Assembly: GCA_040757715.1 (NCBI GenBank)
Contig: JBFLWS010000001.1
Coordinates: forward strand, 1 to 64,000
From: CAIMFV01 sp040757715
GTDB taxonomy: Bacteria > Pseudomonadota > Alphaproteobacteria > Caulobacterales > Caulobacteraceae
Direction of reading: 5' to 3'
DNA: 64,000 nucleotides
In this document: positions 6,637 to 14,780 of the stretch, one piece after another
How the letters are laid out: every line of letters begins with the position of its first letter
Numbering within the stretch: position 1 is the first letter of the stretch
Translations under genes and position numbers: made by a program
Notes under the pieces: generated by a model
Seen by the model: only the letters and a program-made list of their open reading frames with translations
What the model was told of the DNA's origin: nothing
Databases searched by the model: none

Positions 6637-8046
6637 TCACCCCGGGTGGACCATGTTCTCCGGGCGCACCAAGGCGTCGAACTCTTCGTTGGTGACATAG
6701 CCGCCTCCCACCGCCTCTTCGCGCAGGGTGGTGCCGTTCTTGTGCGCGGTCTTGGCGATCTTGGCGGCGTTGTCGTAGCCGATCTTGGGGGCCAGCGCCG
6801 TCACCAGCATGAGGCTGCGCTCCACCCCGTGTTTGATGTTGTCGAGGCGCGGCTCGATGCCCACCACGCAGTTTTCGGTGAAGCTCACCGCGGCGTCGGC
6901 CATGAGCCGCACCGATTGCAGGAAGTTGTAGGCCATCACCGGGTTGAACACGTTCAGCTCGAAGTGGCCCTGGCTGCCGGCGAAGGTGAGGGCGGCGTTG
7001 TTGCCGAAGATCTGCACGCAGACCTGGGTCAGGGCTTCGCACTGGGTGGGGTTCACCTTGCCTGGCATGATGGAGGAGCCGGGCTCGTTCTCGGGCAGGG
7101 CGAGTTCGCCAAGACCGGCGCGGGGACCCGAGCCCAGGAAGCGGATGTCGTTGGCGATCTTGAAGAGGGACGCGGCCGCGGTGTTGATGGCGCCGTGGGT
7201 CATGACCATGGCGTCGTGGGCGGCCAGGGCCTCGAACTTGTTGGGGGCCGAGGTGAAGGGCAGGCCGGTGATGGCGGCGATGCGCTCGGCCACCCCCTCC
7301 GCGAAGCCCACCGGGGCGTTGAGCCCGGTGCCCACCGCCGTGCCGCCCTGGGCCAGCTGCATCAGCATGGGCAGGGTGGATTCGATGCGGGCGATGCCGT
7401 TCTGCACCTGCTGGGTATAGCCGGAGAATTCCTGGCCGAGGGTCAGCGGGGTGGCGTCCTGGGTGTGGGTGCGGCCGATCTTGATGATCGATTTCCAGGC
7501 CTCGGCCTTGTCGTTCAAGGCGTTGCGCAGCTGTTGCAGCGCCGGCAGCAGGCGGTGGTGGATCTCTTCGGCGCAGGCCACATGCATGGCCGTGGGATAG
7601 GTGTCGTTGGACGACTGGCTCATGTTCACGTGGTCGTTGGGATGGACCGGCTTCTTCGTGCCCATCTCCCCGCCCAGCATCTCGATGGCCCGGTTGGAGA
7701 TCACCTCATTGGCGTTCATGTTCGACTGGGTGCCCGAACCGGTCTGCCACACCACAAGGGGGAAGTGATCGTCGAGCTTGCCCTCGATGACTTCCTGGGC
7801 GGCCTTGACGATGGTCTCGCCGATCTTGGGATCGAGGCGGCCCAGCGCCATGTTGGTCTCGGCGGCGGCGCGCTTGATCACGCCCAGCGCCCGGATCACC
7901 GGGGCCGGCTGCTTCTCCCAGCCAATCTTGAAGTTGCCGAGGCTGCGCTGCGCCTGAGCCCCCCAATAGCGGTCGTTCTGGACCTCGATGGGGCCGAAGG
8001 TGTCGGTCTCGGTGCGGGTGGCGGGACGGGTAGGAGGGGTCGGCAT
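6637..8046 (-). CDS. fumC: Class II fumarate hydratase
   Basis: Reversible hydration of fumarate to L-malate in the TCA cycle; cytosolic homotetramer, oxygen-stable and iron-free. The 469 residues from the ATG at 8046 fit the usual length of about 460. The substrate-site segment TGSGTQSNMNANEVISNRA, the catalytic histidine in GRTHTQDATP (about residue 194) and the SS-loop signature GSSIMPGKVNP (about residues 323-333) are all present. The frame is also open upstream: an ATG at 8151 would add 35 residues (MATFFQRLFGLSGNK...) with coding-like codons. That extension is unusual for the family, so I keep the shorter start. Confidence 0.95.
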   Translation of the reverse strand: MPTPPTRPATRTETDTFGPIEVQNDRYWGAQAQRSLGNFKIGWEKQPAPVIRALGVIKRAAAETNMALGRLDPKIGETIVKAAQEVIEGKLDDHFPLVVWQTGSGTQSNMNANEVISNRAIEMLGGEMGTKKPVHPNDHVNMSQSSNDTYPTAMHVACAEEIHHRLLPALQQLRNALNDKAEAWKSIIKIGRTHTQDATPLTLGQEFSGYTQQVQNGIARIESTLPMLMQLAQGGTAVGTGLNAPVGFAEGVAERIAAITGLPFTSAPNKFEALAAHDAMVMTHGAINTAAASLFKIANDIRFLGSGPRAGLGELALPENEPGSSIMPGKVNPTQCEALTQVCVQIFGNNAALTFAGSQGHFELNVFNPVMAYNFLQSVRLMADAAVSFTENCVVGIEPRLDNIKHGVERSLMLVTALAPKIGYDNAAKIAKTAHKNGTTLREEAVGGGYVTNEEFDALVRPENMVHPG

Positions 8047-8250
8047 GGCGAAGACGGGCTCCGGCGCGGGGGATGAGAGTTCGATGGGGCCGGGGTTTAG
8101 CACGCGCTTATTGCCGGACAAGCCGAACAAGCGTTGGAAAAAGGTCGCCATGGGTCCGCTCGCATCAGGTCGACGAAGGTCTTTGGCCCATCCCCCTGCG
8201 CGAATCCGGCGATTGCGTCCATAGTCGTCGCCTCTCAGGAGGAAACACCC

Positions 8251-8571
8251 ATGATCGTCACCACCGCCAACGACCTCGCCGGCTATCGCGTGGTCAAGCA
8301 GCTCGGCCTTGTGCGCGGCATCACCGTACGCTCGCGCAACGCCGTGGCCCAGATCGGCGCCGGCATCCAGTCGCTGTTCGGCGGCAATGTGACCATCTAT
8401 ACGAGCCTCGCCGAGCAGGCGCGGCAGGAGGCTTATGAACTCCTGGTGCAACACGCTCAGCAGACGGGCGCCAACGCCGTCATCGCCATGCGCTACGACG
8501 CCAACGAGATCATGGAAGGCATCACCGAAGTGCTGGCCTACGGCACGGCGGTCGTGGTCGAGCCCGTCTGA
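8251..8571 (+). CDS. YbjQ/UPF0145 family protein
   Basis: 106 residues matching the YbjQ (UPF0145, putative heavy-metal-binding) family: GYRVVKQLGLVRGITVRSRN, then GGNVTIYTSLAEQARQEAYELLVQHAQQTGANAVIAMRYDA. The fold is a homopentameric alpha/beta barrel of unknown role. A textbook ribosome binding site (AGGAGGAAACACCC) precedes the ATG. It is divergent from fumC and only six bases upstream of tam, so the two are probably co-transcribed. Confidence 0.9.
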   Translation: MIVTTANDLAGYRVVKQLGLVRGITVRSRNAVAQIGAGIQSLFGGNVTIYTSLAEQARQEAYELLVQHAQQTGANAVIAMRYDANEIMEGITEVLAYGTAVVVEPV

Positions 8572-8577
8572 TCAACC

Positions 8578-9354
8578 ATGGCCAAGTGGGACCCGGCGCA
8601 GTACGAGCGCTACAAGACCTACCGCGACCGACCGGCGCTGGATCTGCTGGTGCAGATTCCGCAGGATTTGGAGCCGGATGAAATCTGGGACCTCGGCTGC
8701 GGCACGGGGGAGCATGCCGCGCTGCTGGCGCGGCGTCATCCGGGCGCCAAGGTCTACGGCCTCGACTCCAGCCCCGACATGCTGGTGGACGCCCGGGCCC
8801 GCTCTGCGCCGGTGACCTGGATCGAGGACACTATTGCCAACTTCGCCCCGAGGACCACGCCTGACCTCATCTTCACCAACGCCGCCCTGCAATGGCTGCC
8901 GGACCATGACGTACTGTTCCCGCGCCTAGTCTCGACCCTGGCGCCGGGGGGCGTGTTCGCCTGCCAGGTCCCGCAGTCGCACAACACCTTGTGGCACCAG
9001 CAGCTGCGCGACACCGCCGCCGAGGCGCCTTGGGCCGATCGCCTGCAAGGCCTCGACACGGTGCAACCGGTGGTGTCGCCTGAGGCCTATTACGACTGGC
9101 TTTCGCCCCTGGCCGAAGTCGACATCTGGTCCACCGTCTATCTGCACGTGCTCACGGGCGAGGACCCGGTGGTGGACTGGATGAAGGGCACGGGACTGCG
9201 GCCCTATCTCACCGCCCTCGCCGACGACCCCGCCACACGGGACGCCTTCCTCGCCAGCTATAGCGCTAAGGTCGCCCGCGATTTCCCCATGCGGGCGGAC
9301 GGGTCGACCCTGTTTCCGTTCCCGCGCCTGTTCATCCTCGCCCGGCGGCGCTGA
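8578..9354 (+). CDS. tam: Trans-aconitate 2-methyltransferase
   Basis: SAM-dependent enzyme that methylates trans-aconitate, removing an inhibitor of aconitase. The 258 residues start with MAKWDPAQYERYKTYRDRPALDLL, a hallmark of Tam. SAM-binding motif I is WDLGCGTGEHAALL (residues 37-50), with IFTNAALQWLPDH and ACQVPQSHN further on. Its proximity to fumC fits a TCA-cycle housekeeping role. The 3' end overlaps the convergent patatin gene by 23 bp. Confidence 0.92.
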   Translation: MAKWDPAQYERYKTYRDRPALDLLVQIPQDLEPDEIWDLGCGTGEHAALLARRHPGAKVYGLDSSPDMLVDARARSAPVTWIEDTIANFAPRTTPDLIFTNAALQWLPDHDVLFPRLVSTLAPGGVFACQVPQSHNTLWHQQLRDTAAEAPWADRLQGLDTVQPVVSPEAYYDWLSPLAEVDIWSTVYLHVLTGEDPVVDWMKGTGLRPYLTALADDPATRDAFLASYSAKVARDFPMRADGSTLFPFPRLFILARRR

Positions 9355-11104
9355 TGATCGCATCCTCTCCCGGCATCTCATCGTCGCCCGGCGGCTTGCG
9401 CAGTCGTCCCAGCGGCCGGTCCAGCTTGTCAAAAGCCTCCACCGCGGCGCGATAGCCGGCGGTCACGGCCGGATCGAAGGCGCGCCAGTCACGCAGCTCG
9501 ATGCCCTCGAGTTTGGGTACGATGAGCACGTCGGCGGCCTCATAGGCCATGGCCGTCTCCCGCGCCGTGGGGGCGGTGGCCGAGCGGATCAGGATGGAGA
9601 CGATGGGCGGACCGCGCCGCCACTCCCCGGTGATCAGCCACTTCAGAAACGACGGCGGTGGCTTGATGTCCTTGGCGCCCAGGCCCTCCACCACCGCTAC
9701 GTCCACCCCCACCACCGGGCCGCGCTGCCAGGCGCGCATGATGTCAGTGGGGAAGTTGCGCATCACCGCTCCGTCCACCAGCACGTCGTCCCCTTCCACC
9801 ACCGGCGGCAGGATGCCGGGCAGGGCGCAGGAGGCCTGCAGCGCATGCACGAGGTCGCCGCGGTGGTGCAGCCGGTACTGGGCCGACGACAGGTTCGAGG
9901 AGATGCAGAAGAAAGGCAGGACGAGGTCAGCGATCTGAGCCGTGTTGAAGTGATGCTCCAGCCGGTTGCGCACCTGGCGCCCGCGGGTCATGGCGACCAT
10001 GGGAAAGGCGATGTCGCCTAGGGGGTTGGAGTTGACGAAAGCGTCGCGCACCCGCCAGGCGATCTCCTCGTCGTCCCAGCCCATGGCCACGCCCGCCCCG
10101 ACGATGGCCCCCATGGAGGCGCCGCCGATGAAGTCGATGGGCCGGCCCGCCTCTCGCATGGCCTTGATGACGCCGATATGGGCGTAAGCGCGCGCGCCCC
10201 CGCCGGACAGCACCAGCCCTATGGAGGTGCCGGTGACCACCCGAGCGAGACGGCCGGCGTCGCGGATGTCGCCCGCCTTCACGTGGAAGAGCCGCGAGGC
10301 GGGGGCCGCGTCGAGCCAGCGCTCGCAGCCCTTGGGCCGGTCGCGGTTCTTGGGCTGCACCAGGATGAGGTCCATCAATCGGTGCTGCTGGATGGCCTGG
10401 GAGGAGAAGGCGGAGGGGTCGAACGGCGGCGGCAGGTCGCTGCGCCCCACCAGGAACAGCCGATCCACCTGGCGCCCGCACACCTTGGCCCACTCGATGT
10501 CCTCGCGCTCGGCGGCATAGAGCACGATCTGGTTGGCTTCTTCCAGACGGGAGAACCAACCGGCGTCGTGGTGCGACGCGTCCGCGCCGGCCACAGCGCA
10601 GGTGAAGCCGATGGCCCGCACCTCGCCAGCGATCTCTTCCACCAGGTCGCGTACGTCCACCCCGGCGCAGACGCCCACGAAGCCGAACACGGAAGGCTCG
10701 GCGGCGGAGGCGCGGTGGGTGCTCTGGCGGGCGCGGCGAATCATTAGCCGGGCGAGCTCGGCCATCACTTCGGGATGACGGTTGGCCTCGGCGAAGAAGG
10801 CGGCGCGGGGCAGGGCGAGGATTTCAGAATCGCGCAAGGCCACCGTGGTGGCCGTATGCGAGGTGCCGGCGATGAGCGCCATCTCCCCCGCCGGCTCGCC
10901 CGGGCGGATCACGCCGAGGAACTGCGGTTCCTGGTCTTCCTGTTCGCGAAAGGCGCCCAGGCGGCCGGTTTGCAGGAAATAGAGCGTATCCGCCTCGTCC
11001 CCGGCGGAGAACAGCCGCCGGCCGCCGGGCAGCGTGAACCACACCACCCCCTTGGCCGCCTTGGGCCCGACGAATAGCCGTTTGAGCGCCGTTTCGACTT
11101 CCAT
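9332..11104 (-). CDS. Cyclic-nucleotide-binding patatin-like phospholipase (NTE family)
   Basis: 590 residues from the ATG at 11104 (a TTG at 11143 is possible). Residues of about 24-122 form a cNMP-binding domain (PGGRRLFSAGDEADTLYFLQTGRL, PGEPAGEMALI). A linker of about 170 residues precedes a patatin domain with oxyanion loop SGGGARAYAHIG (around 300), nucleophile Ser330 in GGASMG and catalytic Asp444 in VDGAVMRNFP. This is the architecture of neuropathy target esterase relatives, which deacylate (lyso)phospholipids. No signal peptide; probably associates with the inner face of the membrane. Whether the cNMP domain binds cAMP is unknown. Confidence 0.92.
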   Translation of the reverse strand: MEVETALKRLFVGPKAAKGVVWFTLPGGRRLFSAGDEADTLYFLQTGRLGAFREQEDQEPQFLGVIRPGEPAGEMALIAGTSHTATTVALRDSEILALPRAAFFAEANRHPEVMAELARLMIRRARQSTHRASAAEPSVFGFVGVCAGVDVRDLVEEIAGEVRAIGFTCAVAGADASHHDAGWFSRLEEANQIVLYAAEREDIEWAKVCGRQVDRLFLVGRSDLPPPFDPSAFSSQAIQQHRLMDLILVQPKNRDRPKGCERWLDAAPASRLFHVKAGDIRDAGRLARVVTGTSIGLVLSGGGARAYAHIGVIKAMREAGRPIDFIGGASMGAIVGAGVAMGWDDEEIAWRVRDAFVNSNPLGDIAFPMVAMTRGRQVRNRLEHHFNTAQIADLVLPFFCISSNLSSAQYRLHHRGDLVHALQASCALPGILPPVVEGDDVLVDGAVMRNFPTDIMRAWQRGPVVGVDVAVVEGLGAKDIKPPPSFLKWLITGEWRRGPPIVSILIRSATAPTARETAMAYEAADVLIVPKLEGIELRDWRAFDPAVTAGYRAAVEAFDKLDRPLGRLRKPPGDDEMPGEDAIISAAGRG

Positions 11105-11242
11105 ATTGATGGACTGTGACACGATTTGCCGATCCTTGTCCAAGCGCCCGCATATGGCCCCAATCCTCGCCTAGCTGACGTGGTTGAGACTGTCGCGATC
11201 GAGCGGCATGATGGGGTCGTCGACGCGGCGGGAGGCGAGGAC

Positions 11243-11566
11243 GTGGCGAAGTATTTAGGCGTGGCGCGAATGGCGGCGATGGCCGCCCTGGCAGGTTTGG
11301 GGCTTGTGGCGGCGGGCTGCTCGCGCGAGGGCGATGGGGCCGAAACCAGCGGCCAGACCAACACCAGCGCCCAGGCGCCGGCCGCGCCTGCCGCGGACAA
11401 CACGGTGAAGGCTAACGCCACCGGCGTGAAGCCCAAGGGCCCCTATTCGGACGCCAACCTCACCGCGCCGCCGGACGCCACCAAGGGCGGGGTGTTCGGC
11501 CCGGACTACGCTCCGGACAACAGCACGCAAGGCGCCAACCAGACCGCCCCGCAACAGAAACAGTGA
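11243..11566 (+). CDS. Small predicted lipoprotein
   Basis: 107 residues from a GTG with a strong ribosome binding site (GGAGGCGAGGAC). The N-terminus has a positively charged start, a hydrophobic core (MAAMAALAGLGL) and lipobox VAAGC, putting the lipidated Cys at position 26. The mature part is low-complexity (Ala/Pro/Thr/Asn-rich) with no recognised domain, ending in Gln/Lys-rich sequence. It probably sits in the outer or inner membrane facing the periplasm. It is divergent from the patatin gene. Function unknown. Confidence 0.72.
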   Translation: MAKYLGVARMAAMAALAGLGLVAAGCSREGDGAETSGQTNTSAQAPAAPAADNTVKANATGVKPKGPYSDANLTAPPDATKGGVFGPDYAPDNSTQGANQTAPQQKQ

Positions 11567-11662
11567 CAGATTCGCTGCCGTGGGTTGCGTTTGCGCTTTT
11601 AATTTGATTATTTGGCGATAATTGCGGCGCGCGATCATCGCGGCGTCATTTTTGCATGCGCC

Positions 11663-11923
11663 ATGCCGACCTTGAGCATGTTTTATGGCATTATGGTCCA
11701 GATGTTCTGGGACGATCATGCGCCGCCGCATTTCCACGCCCTTTATGCGGAGCACGAAGCGCTGATCGACATCCGGAGCTCGGAGGTGATCGGTGGCTAT
11801 CTCCCTAACCGCGCCCTGGCGTTGGTGAAGGAGTGGACCGAAAAACATCGCGACGAACTTTTGGAGGATTGGGACCTATGCGTCCGGAAAGAGTCTCCGA
11901 AGAAGATAGCACCCTTGTCCTGA
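11663..11923 (+). CDS. DUF4160 protein, putative TA-like pair member 1
   Basis: 86 residues with the DUF4160 signature: MPTLSMFYGIMVQMFWDDHAPPHFHALYAEHEALIDI, with the His-rich HAPPHFHA motif, and RALALVKEWTEKHRDELLEDW. Usually encoded just ahead of a DUF2442 gene, as here. The pair is often listed as a possible toxin-antitoxin module, but I know of no decisive experiment. The 5' region (11580-11640) is markedly AT-rich for this chromosome and may hold the promoter. Its end overlaps the next gene by 46 bp. Confidence 0.85.
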   Translation: MPTLSMFYGIMVQMFWDDHAPPHFHALYAEHEALIDIRSSEVIGGYLPNRALALVKEWTEKHRDELLEDWDLCVRKESPKKIAPLS

Positions 11924-12198
11924 CCACCCCGCGCGCGCCGTGGCGGGTGGAGACGGTGCAGGTTCTGCCGGACTTCCGCCTGCGCGTGCGGTTTCAGGAC
12001 GGAACCGAAGGCCTGGTGGATCTCAGCGCCCGGGTGCGCTCGGCGGCGGCGGGGGTGTTCGCGTCCCTGGCCGATCCGGACCTGTTCGCCAAGGCCCACG
12101 TGCACCTGGGAGCGGTGACCTGGCCCGGGGAGCTTGATCTCGCCCCCGACGCCATGCACGCGGCCATCCGCCGAACCGGCGTCTGGGTGTTGACGTGA
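11878..12198 (+). CDS. DUF2442 protein, putative TA-like pair member 2
   Basis: 106 residues from the ATG at 11878, inside the end of the DUF4160 gene; GGAGG lies about 11 bases upstream. The DUF2442 core is clear: VETVQVLPDFRLRVRFQDGTEGLVDLS, FASLADPDLFAKAHVHLGAVTWPGELDLAPDAM. The family is a small beta-rich fold. The overlapping start suggests translational coupling, so the two proteins are probably made in fixed ratio. Which of the two, if either, is toxic is not known. Confidence 0.87.
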   Translation: MRPERVSEEDSTLVLTTPRAPWRVETVQVLPDFRLRVRFQDGTEGLVDLSARVRSAAAGVFASLADPDLFAKAHVHLGAVTWPGELDLAPDAMHAAIRRTGVWVLT

Positions 12199-12242
12199 CC
12201 AAGAGCTAGCCAGGGTAGGCGGAAGCTCCCTATAAGCGCTCC

Positions 12243-13865
12243 ATGCGCAAGATCATTTCGCAAATCCGCCCGGACGCGGAAACTTTTCAAGCCAATGCGC
12301 GGTTGAACCGCGAACTGGTGCAGAGCCTGCAGGGGCATGTGAGCGCCGCGGCGCTGGGCGGGCCGGAGGAGTCGCGCCGCCGCCACGAGGCCCGGGGCAA
12401 GCTGTTGCCGCGCCAACGGGTGGAGCGCCTGCTCGATCCCGGCTCGCCGTTCCTGGAAGTTGGAGCCCTGGCGGCGCATGGCCTCTATGACGGCGAGGCG
12501 CCGGGCGCCGGCGTCATCACCGGGGTCGGCCGGGTCTCCGGGCGCGAGGTGATGATCGTGGCCAACGACGCCACGGTGAAGGGCGGGGCCTATTTCCCGC
12601 TCACCGTGAAGAAGCACCTGCGGGCGCAGGAGATCGCCGAGCAGAACCGGCTGCCCTGCGTCTATCTGGTGGATTCCGGCGGGGCCAACCTGCCGCACCA
12701 GGCCGAGGTGTTTCCTGACCGCGAACACTTTGGCCGCATCTTCTTCAATCAGGCCAATATGAGCGCCAAGGGCATCGCCCAGATCGCCTGCGTCATGGGC
12801 AGCTGCACCGCGGGCGGGGCCTATGTGCCGGCCATGTCCGACGAGACGGTGATCGTGCGCGGGGCGGGGGCGGAAAGCCAGGGCACAATTTTCCTCGGCG
12901 GTCCGCCGCTGGTGAAGGCCGCCACCGGCGAGGTGATTTCGGCCACGGACCTCGGCGGCGCCGACACCCACGGCCGCCGCTCCGGCGTGGTGGACCATGT
13001 AGCCAATAATGACGAGCACGCCTTGGAGATCGTCCGCTCCATCATCGCTAGACTCGGCCCCCACGAGCGCGCCTTGCTCCCCACCCGCGACGCCCGCCCG
13101 CCGGCCTATGATCCGGCCGAGCTCTATGGCGTCATTCCGCAGGACGTGCGTGCGCCCTACGACGTGCGCGAGGTGATCGCCCGCACCGTGGACGGCTCGG
13201 AGTTCGACGAGTTCAAGGCTCTCTACGGCACGACCCTCGTCACGGGCTTCGCCCACATCTGGGGCATGCCGGTGGCCATTCTCGCCAACAACGGCGTGCT
13301 CTTCTCCGAGAGCGCGTTGAAGGCTGCGCACTTCATCGAGCTCGCCTGCCAGCGCAAGATTTCGCTGGTGTTCTTGCAGAACATTTCGGGCTTCATGGTG
13401 GGCGGCAAGTACGAGGCCGGCGGCATCGCCAAGGACGGCGCGAAGATGGTCACGGCGGTGGCCACGGCCAATGTGCCCAAGCTCACCGTGCTTATCGGCG
13501 GCTCGTTCGGGGCCGGCAATTACGGCATGTGCGGCCGCGCCTATAGCCCGCGCTTCCTGTGGACCTGGCCTAACTCCCGCATCAGCGTCATGGGCGGCGA
13601 GCAGGCGGCCAGCGTGCTCGCCACCGTGCGTCGCGATGGTGTCGAAGCCAAGGGCGGGGCCTGGTCGGCGGACGAGGAGGAGGCCTTCAAGGCCCCGGTG
13701 CGTGCGCGCTACGAGGCCGAGGGTGATCCGTACTTCGCCACCGCCCGGCTGTGGGACGACGGCATCATCGACCCGGCCCAGACCCGCGACGTGCTGGGCC
13801 TCTCCTTGGCCGCCAGCCTCAACGCCCCCATCCCCGACGCCCGCTTCGGCGTGTTCCGGATGTAG
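12243..13865 (+). CDS. liuB: Methylcrotonyl-CoA carboxylase, carboxyltransferase (beta) subunit
   Basis: Transfers CO2 from carboxybiotin to 3-methylcrotonyl-CoA, giving 3-methylglutaconyl-CoA in leucine degradation. The 540 residues match the MCC-beta length and carry VYLVDSGGANLPHQAEVFPD, IAQIACVMGSCTAGGAYVPAMSDE and GGSFGAGNYGMCGRAYSPRFLW, which are characteristic of MCC rather than propionyl-CoA carboxylase beta chains. The biotin-carrying partner is liuD at 15646. An antisense gene of unknown function sits between it and liuC. Cytosolic. Confidence 0.94.
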   Translation: MRKIISQIRPDAETFQANARLNRELVQSLQGHVSAAALGGPEESRRRHEARGKLLPRQRVERLLDPGSPFLEVGALAAHGLYDGEAPGAGVITGVGRVSGREVMIVANDATVKGGAYFPLTVKKHLRAQEIAEQNRLPCVYLVDSGGANLPHQAEVFPDREHFGRIFFNQANMSAKGIAQIACVMGSCTAGGAYVPAMSDETVIVRGAGAESQGTIFLGGPPLVKAATGEVISATDLGGADTHGRRSGVVDHVANNDEHALEIVRSIIARLGPHERALLPTRDARPPAYDPAELYGVIPQDVRAPYDVREVIARTVDGSEFDEFKALYGTTLVTGFAHIWGMPVAILANNGVLFSESALKAAHFIELACQRKISLVFLQNISGFMVGGKYEAGGIAKDGAKMVTAVATANVPKLTVLIGGSFGAGNYGMCGRAYSPRFLWTWPNSRISVMGGEQAASVLATVRRDGVEAKGGAWSADEEEAFKAPVRARYEAEGDPYFATARLWDDGIIDPAQTRDVLGLSLAASLNAPIPDARFGVFRM

Positions 13866-13885
13866 AATTCGCCAAGCCGTCTCGA

Positions 13886-13912
13886 GGAAAAGTGGGAACC
13901 GGTTTTCCGCCC
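13886..13912. repeat. Dispersed repeat, copy 3 (core only)
   Basis: GGAAAAGTGGGAACCGGTTT continuing TTCCGCCC, 20 bp after the liuB stop and 18 bp before the convergent gene's stop. Only the core is conserved; the outer arms of the other two copies are absent or degenerate. As in the other copies, it lies between genes and close to 3' ends. Confidence 0.85.
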
Positions 13913-13929
13913 GCGAAACGGTTTAGCGA

Positions 13930-14640
13930 TCAAGGCGCGACGAAGAAGCCGATCAGCATTTCCGGCGGCAGGGCGTGGCCTCGGTCCAGCACCTCGATCT
14001 CGGCCTGGCCGTGACCGTGCGGGAGGCGCACCAGAAAGACGTAAGGTCCCGAGGTGAAGCGATATTCGATCCCGGTGGGGGTGGAGAGCTTCTGCCCGCC
14101 GGCCATGGTGACGCCCTGACCGTTCGGGTAGTTGAAGCTCTGATAGGTCAGGCGGCCGGGGGACTTCTCGGCCACCAGCACCGCCCGGCGCGTGCCAAAG
14201 CCATAGAAGCGCACGCCGTCGATGATGCGGCAGTCCTGCCTGTGGGTCTGCGGAATGGCCACGCTCTCGAGGAGGGGCGTGGAGTAGGGATTCACCTGGA
14301 TGATTTCGCCGGCCGGCCTGCCGTGGACGGTGAGGGGATAGTGGATGTGGCCCATCGCCCCGTCCGACTGGGTGTCGTAGATGCGGTGCGCCACCAGATG
14401 CGGCGAGCCCTTCAGATAGGTCAGCACCTCCACCTGCGGGCCGTGGAAGGCCACCGCGTAGATTTCCCGCGCATCGGTCTCGCATAGGAAGTCGACCTTT
14501 CGCACCCCGGCCGGCGTGGTGACATAGGCTGCCGCCGCCCGCGCCTCCGCCGCGCCGAAGGCTGCGAGCGCTATGAGCGCCAGGACGGACTTGCCGAAGC
14601 TGGATTTGATCATCTGCTGGAACATCGCCTGGCCCCCCAT
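13930..14640 (-). CDS. Secreted protein of unknown function
   Basis: 236 residues (ATG 14640; ATG at 14625 is an alternative with a G-rich ribosome binding site). A clear Sec signal peptide is present: a Lys-containing start, the hydrophobic stretch SVLALIALAAFGAA and an AEARA-A cleavage region near residue 36. The mature part is predicted beta-rich, with two Cys residues (FLCETDA, QDCRIIDG) that could pair. No family recognised. It lies antisense in the middle of the leucine-degradation cluster, separating liuB from liuC. Probably periplasmic. Confidence 0.75.
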   Translation of the reverse strand: MGGQAMFQQMIKSSFGKSVLALIALAAFGAAEARAAAAYVTTPAGVRKVDFLCETDAREIYAVAFHGPQVEVLTYLKGSPHLVAHRIYDTQSDGAMGHIHYPLTVHGRPAGEIIQVNPYSTPLLESVAIPQTHRQDCRIIDGVRFYGFGTRRAVLVAEKSPGRLTYQSFNYPNGQGVTMAGGQKLSTPTGIEYRFTSGPYVFLVRLPHGHGQAEIEVLDRGHALPPEMLIGFFVAP

Positions 14641-14780
14641 TGCGTCCCCACTGAGATAGTACTCTCCGTAGAAAGCTTAACCCGGAGTCGTGACAACGCA
14701 AGCGGCCGTTAATCCGCTCGACGCGGCCATCCGCCGGAGTCACATAGAGCCCCGAACCCCCTGTGCGAGGAGTCGCCCCC

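Noticed and set aside
6646..8076. 476-codon open frame antisense to fumC
   Set aside because: Low-complexity His/Gly/Val-rich translation without any domain; fumC on the other strand is certain.
14641..14780. Search for a riboswitch or other structured RNA ahead of liuC
   Set aside because: No recognisable conserved core or long stem; nothing beyond an ordinary promoter-sized gap is visible.
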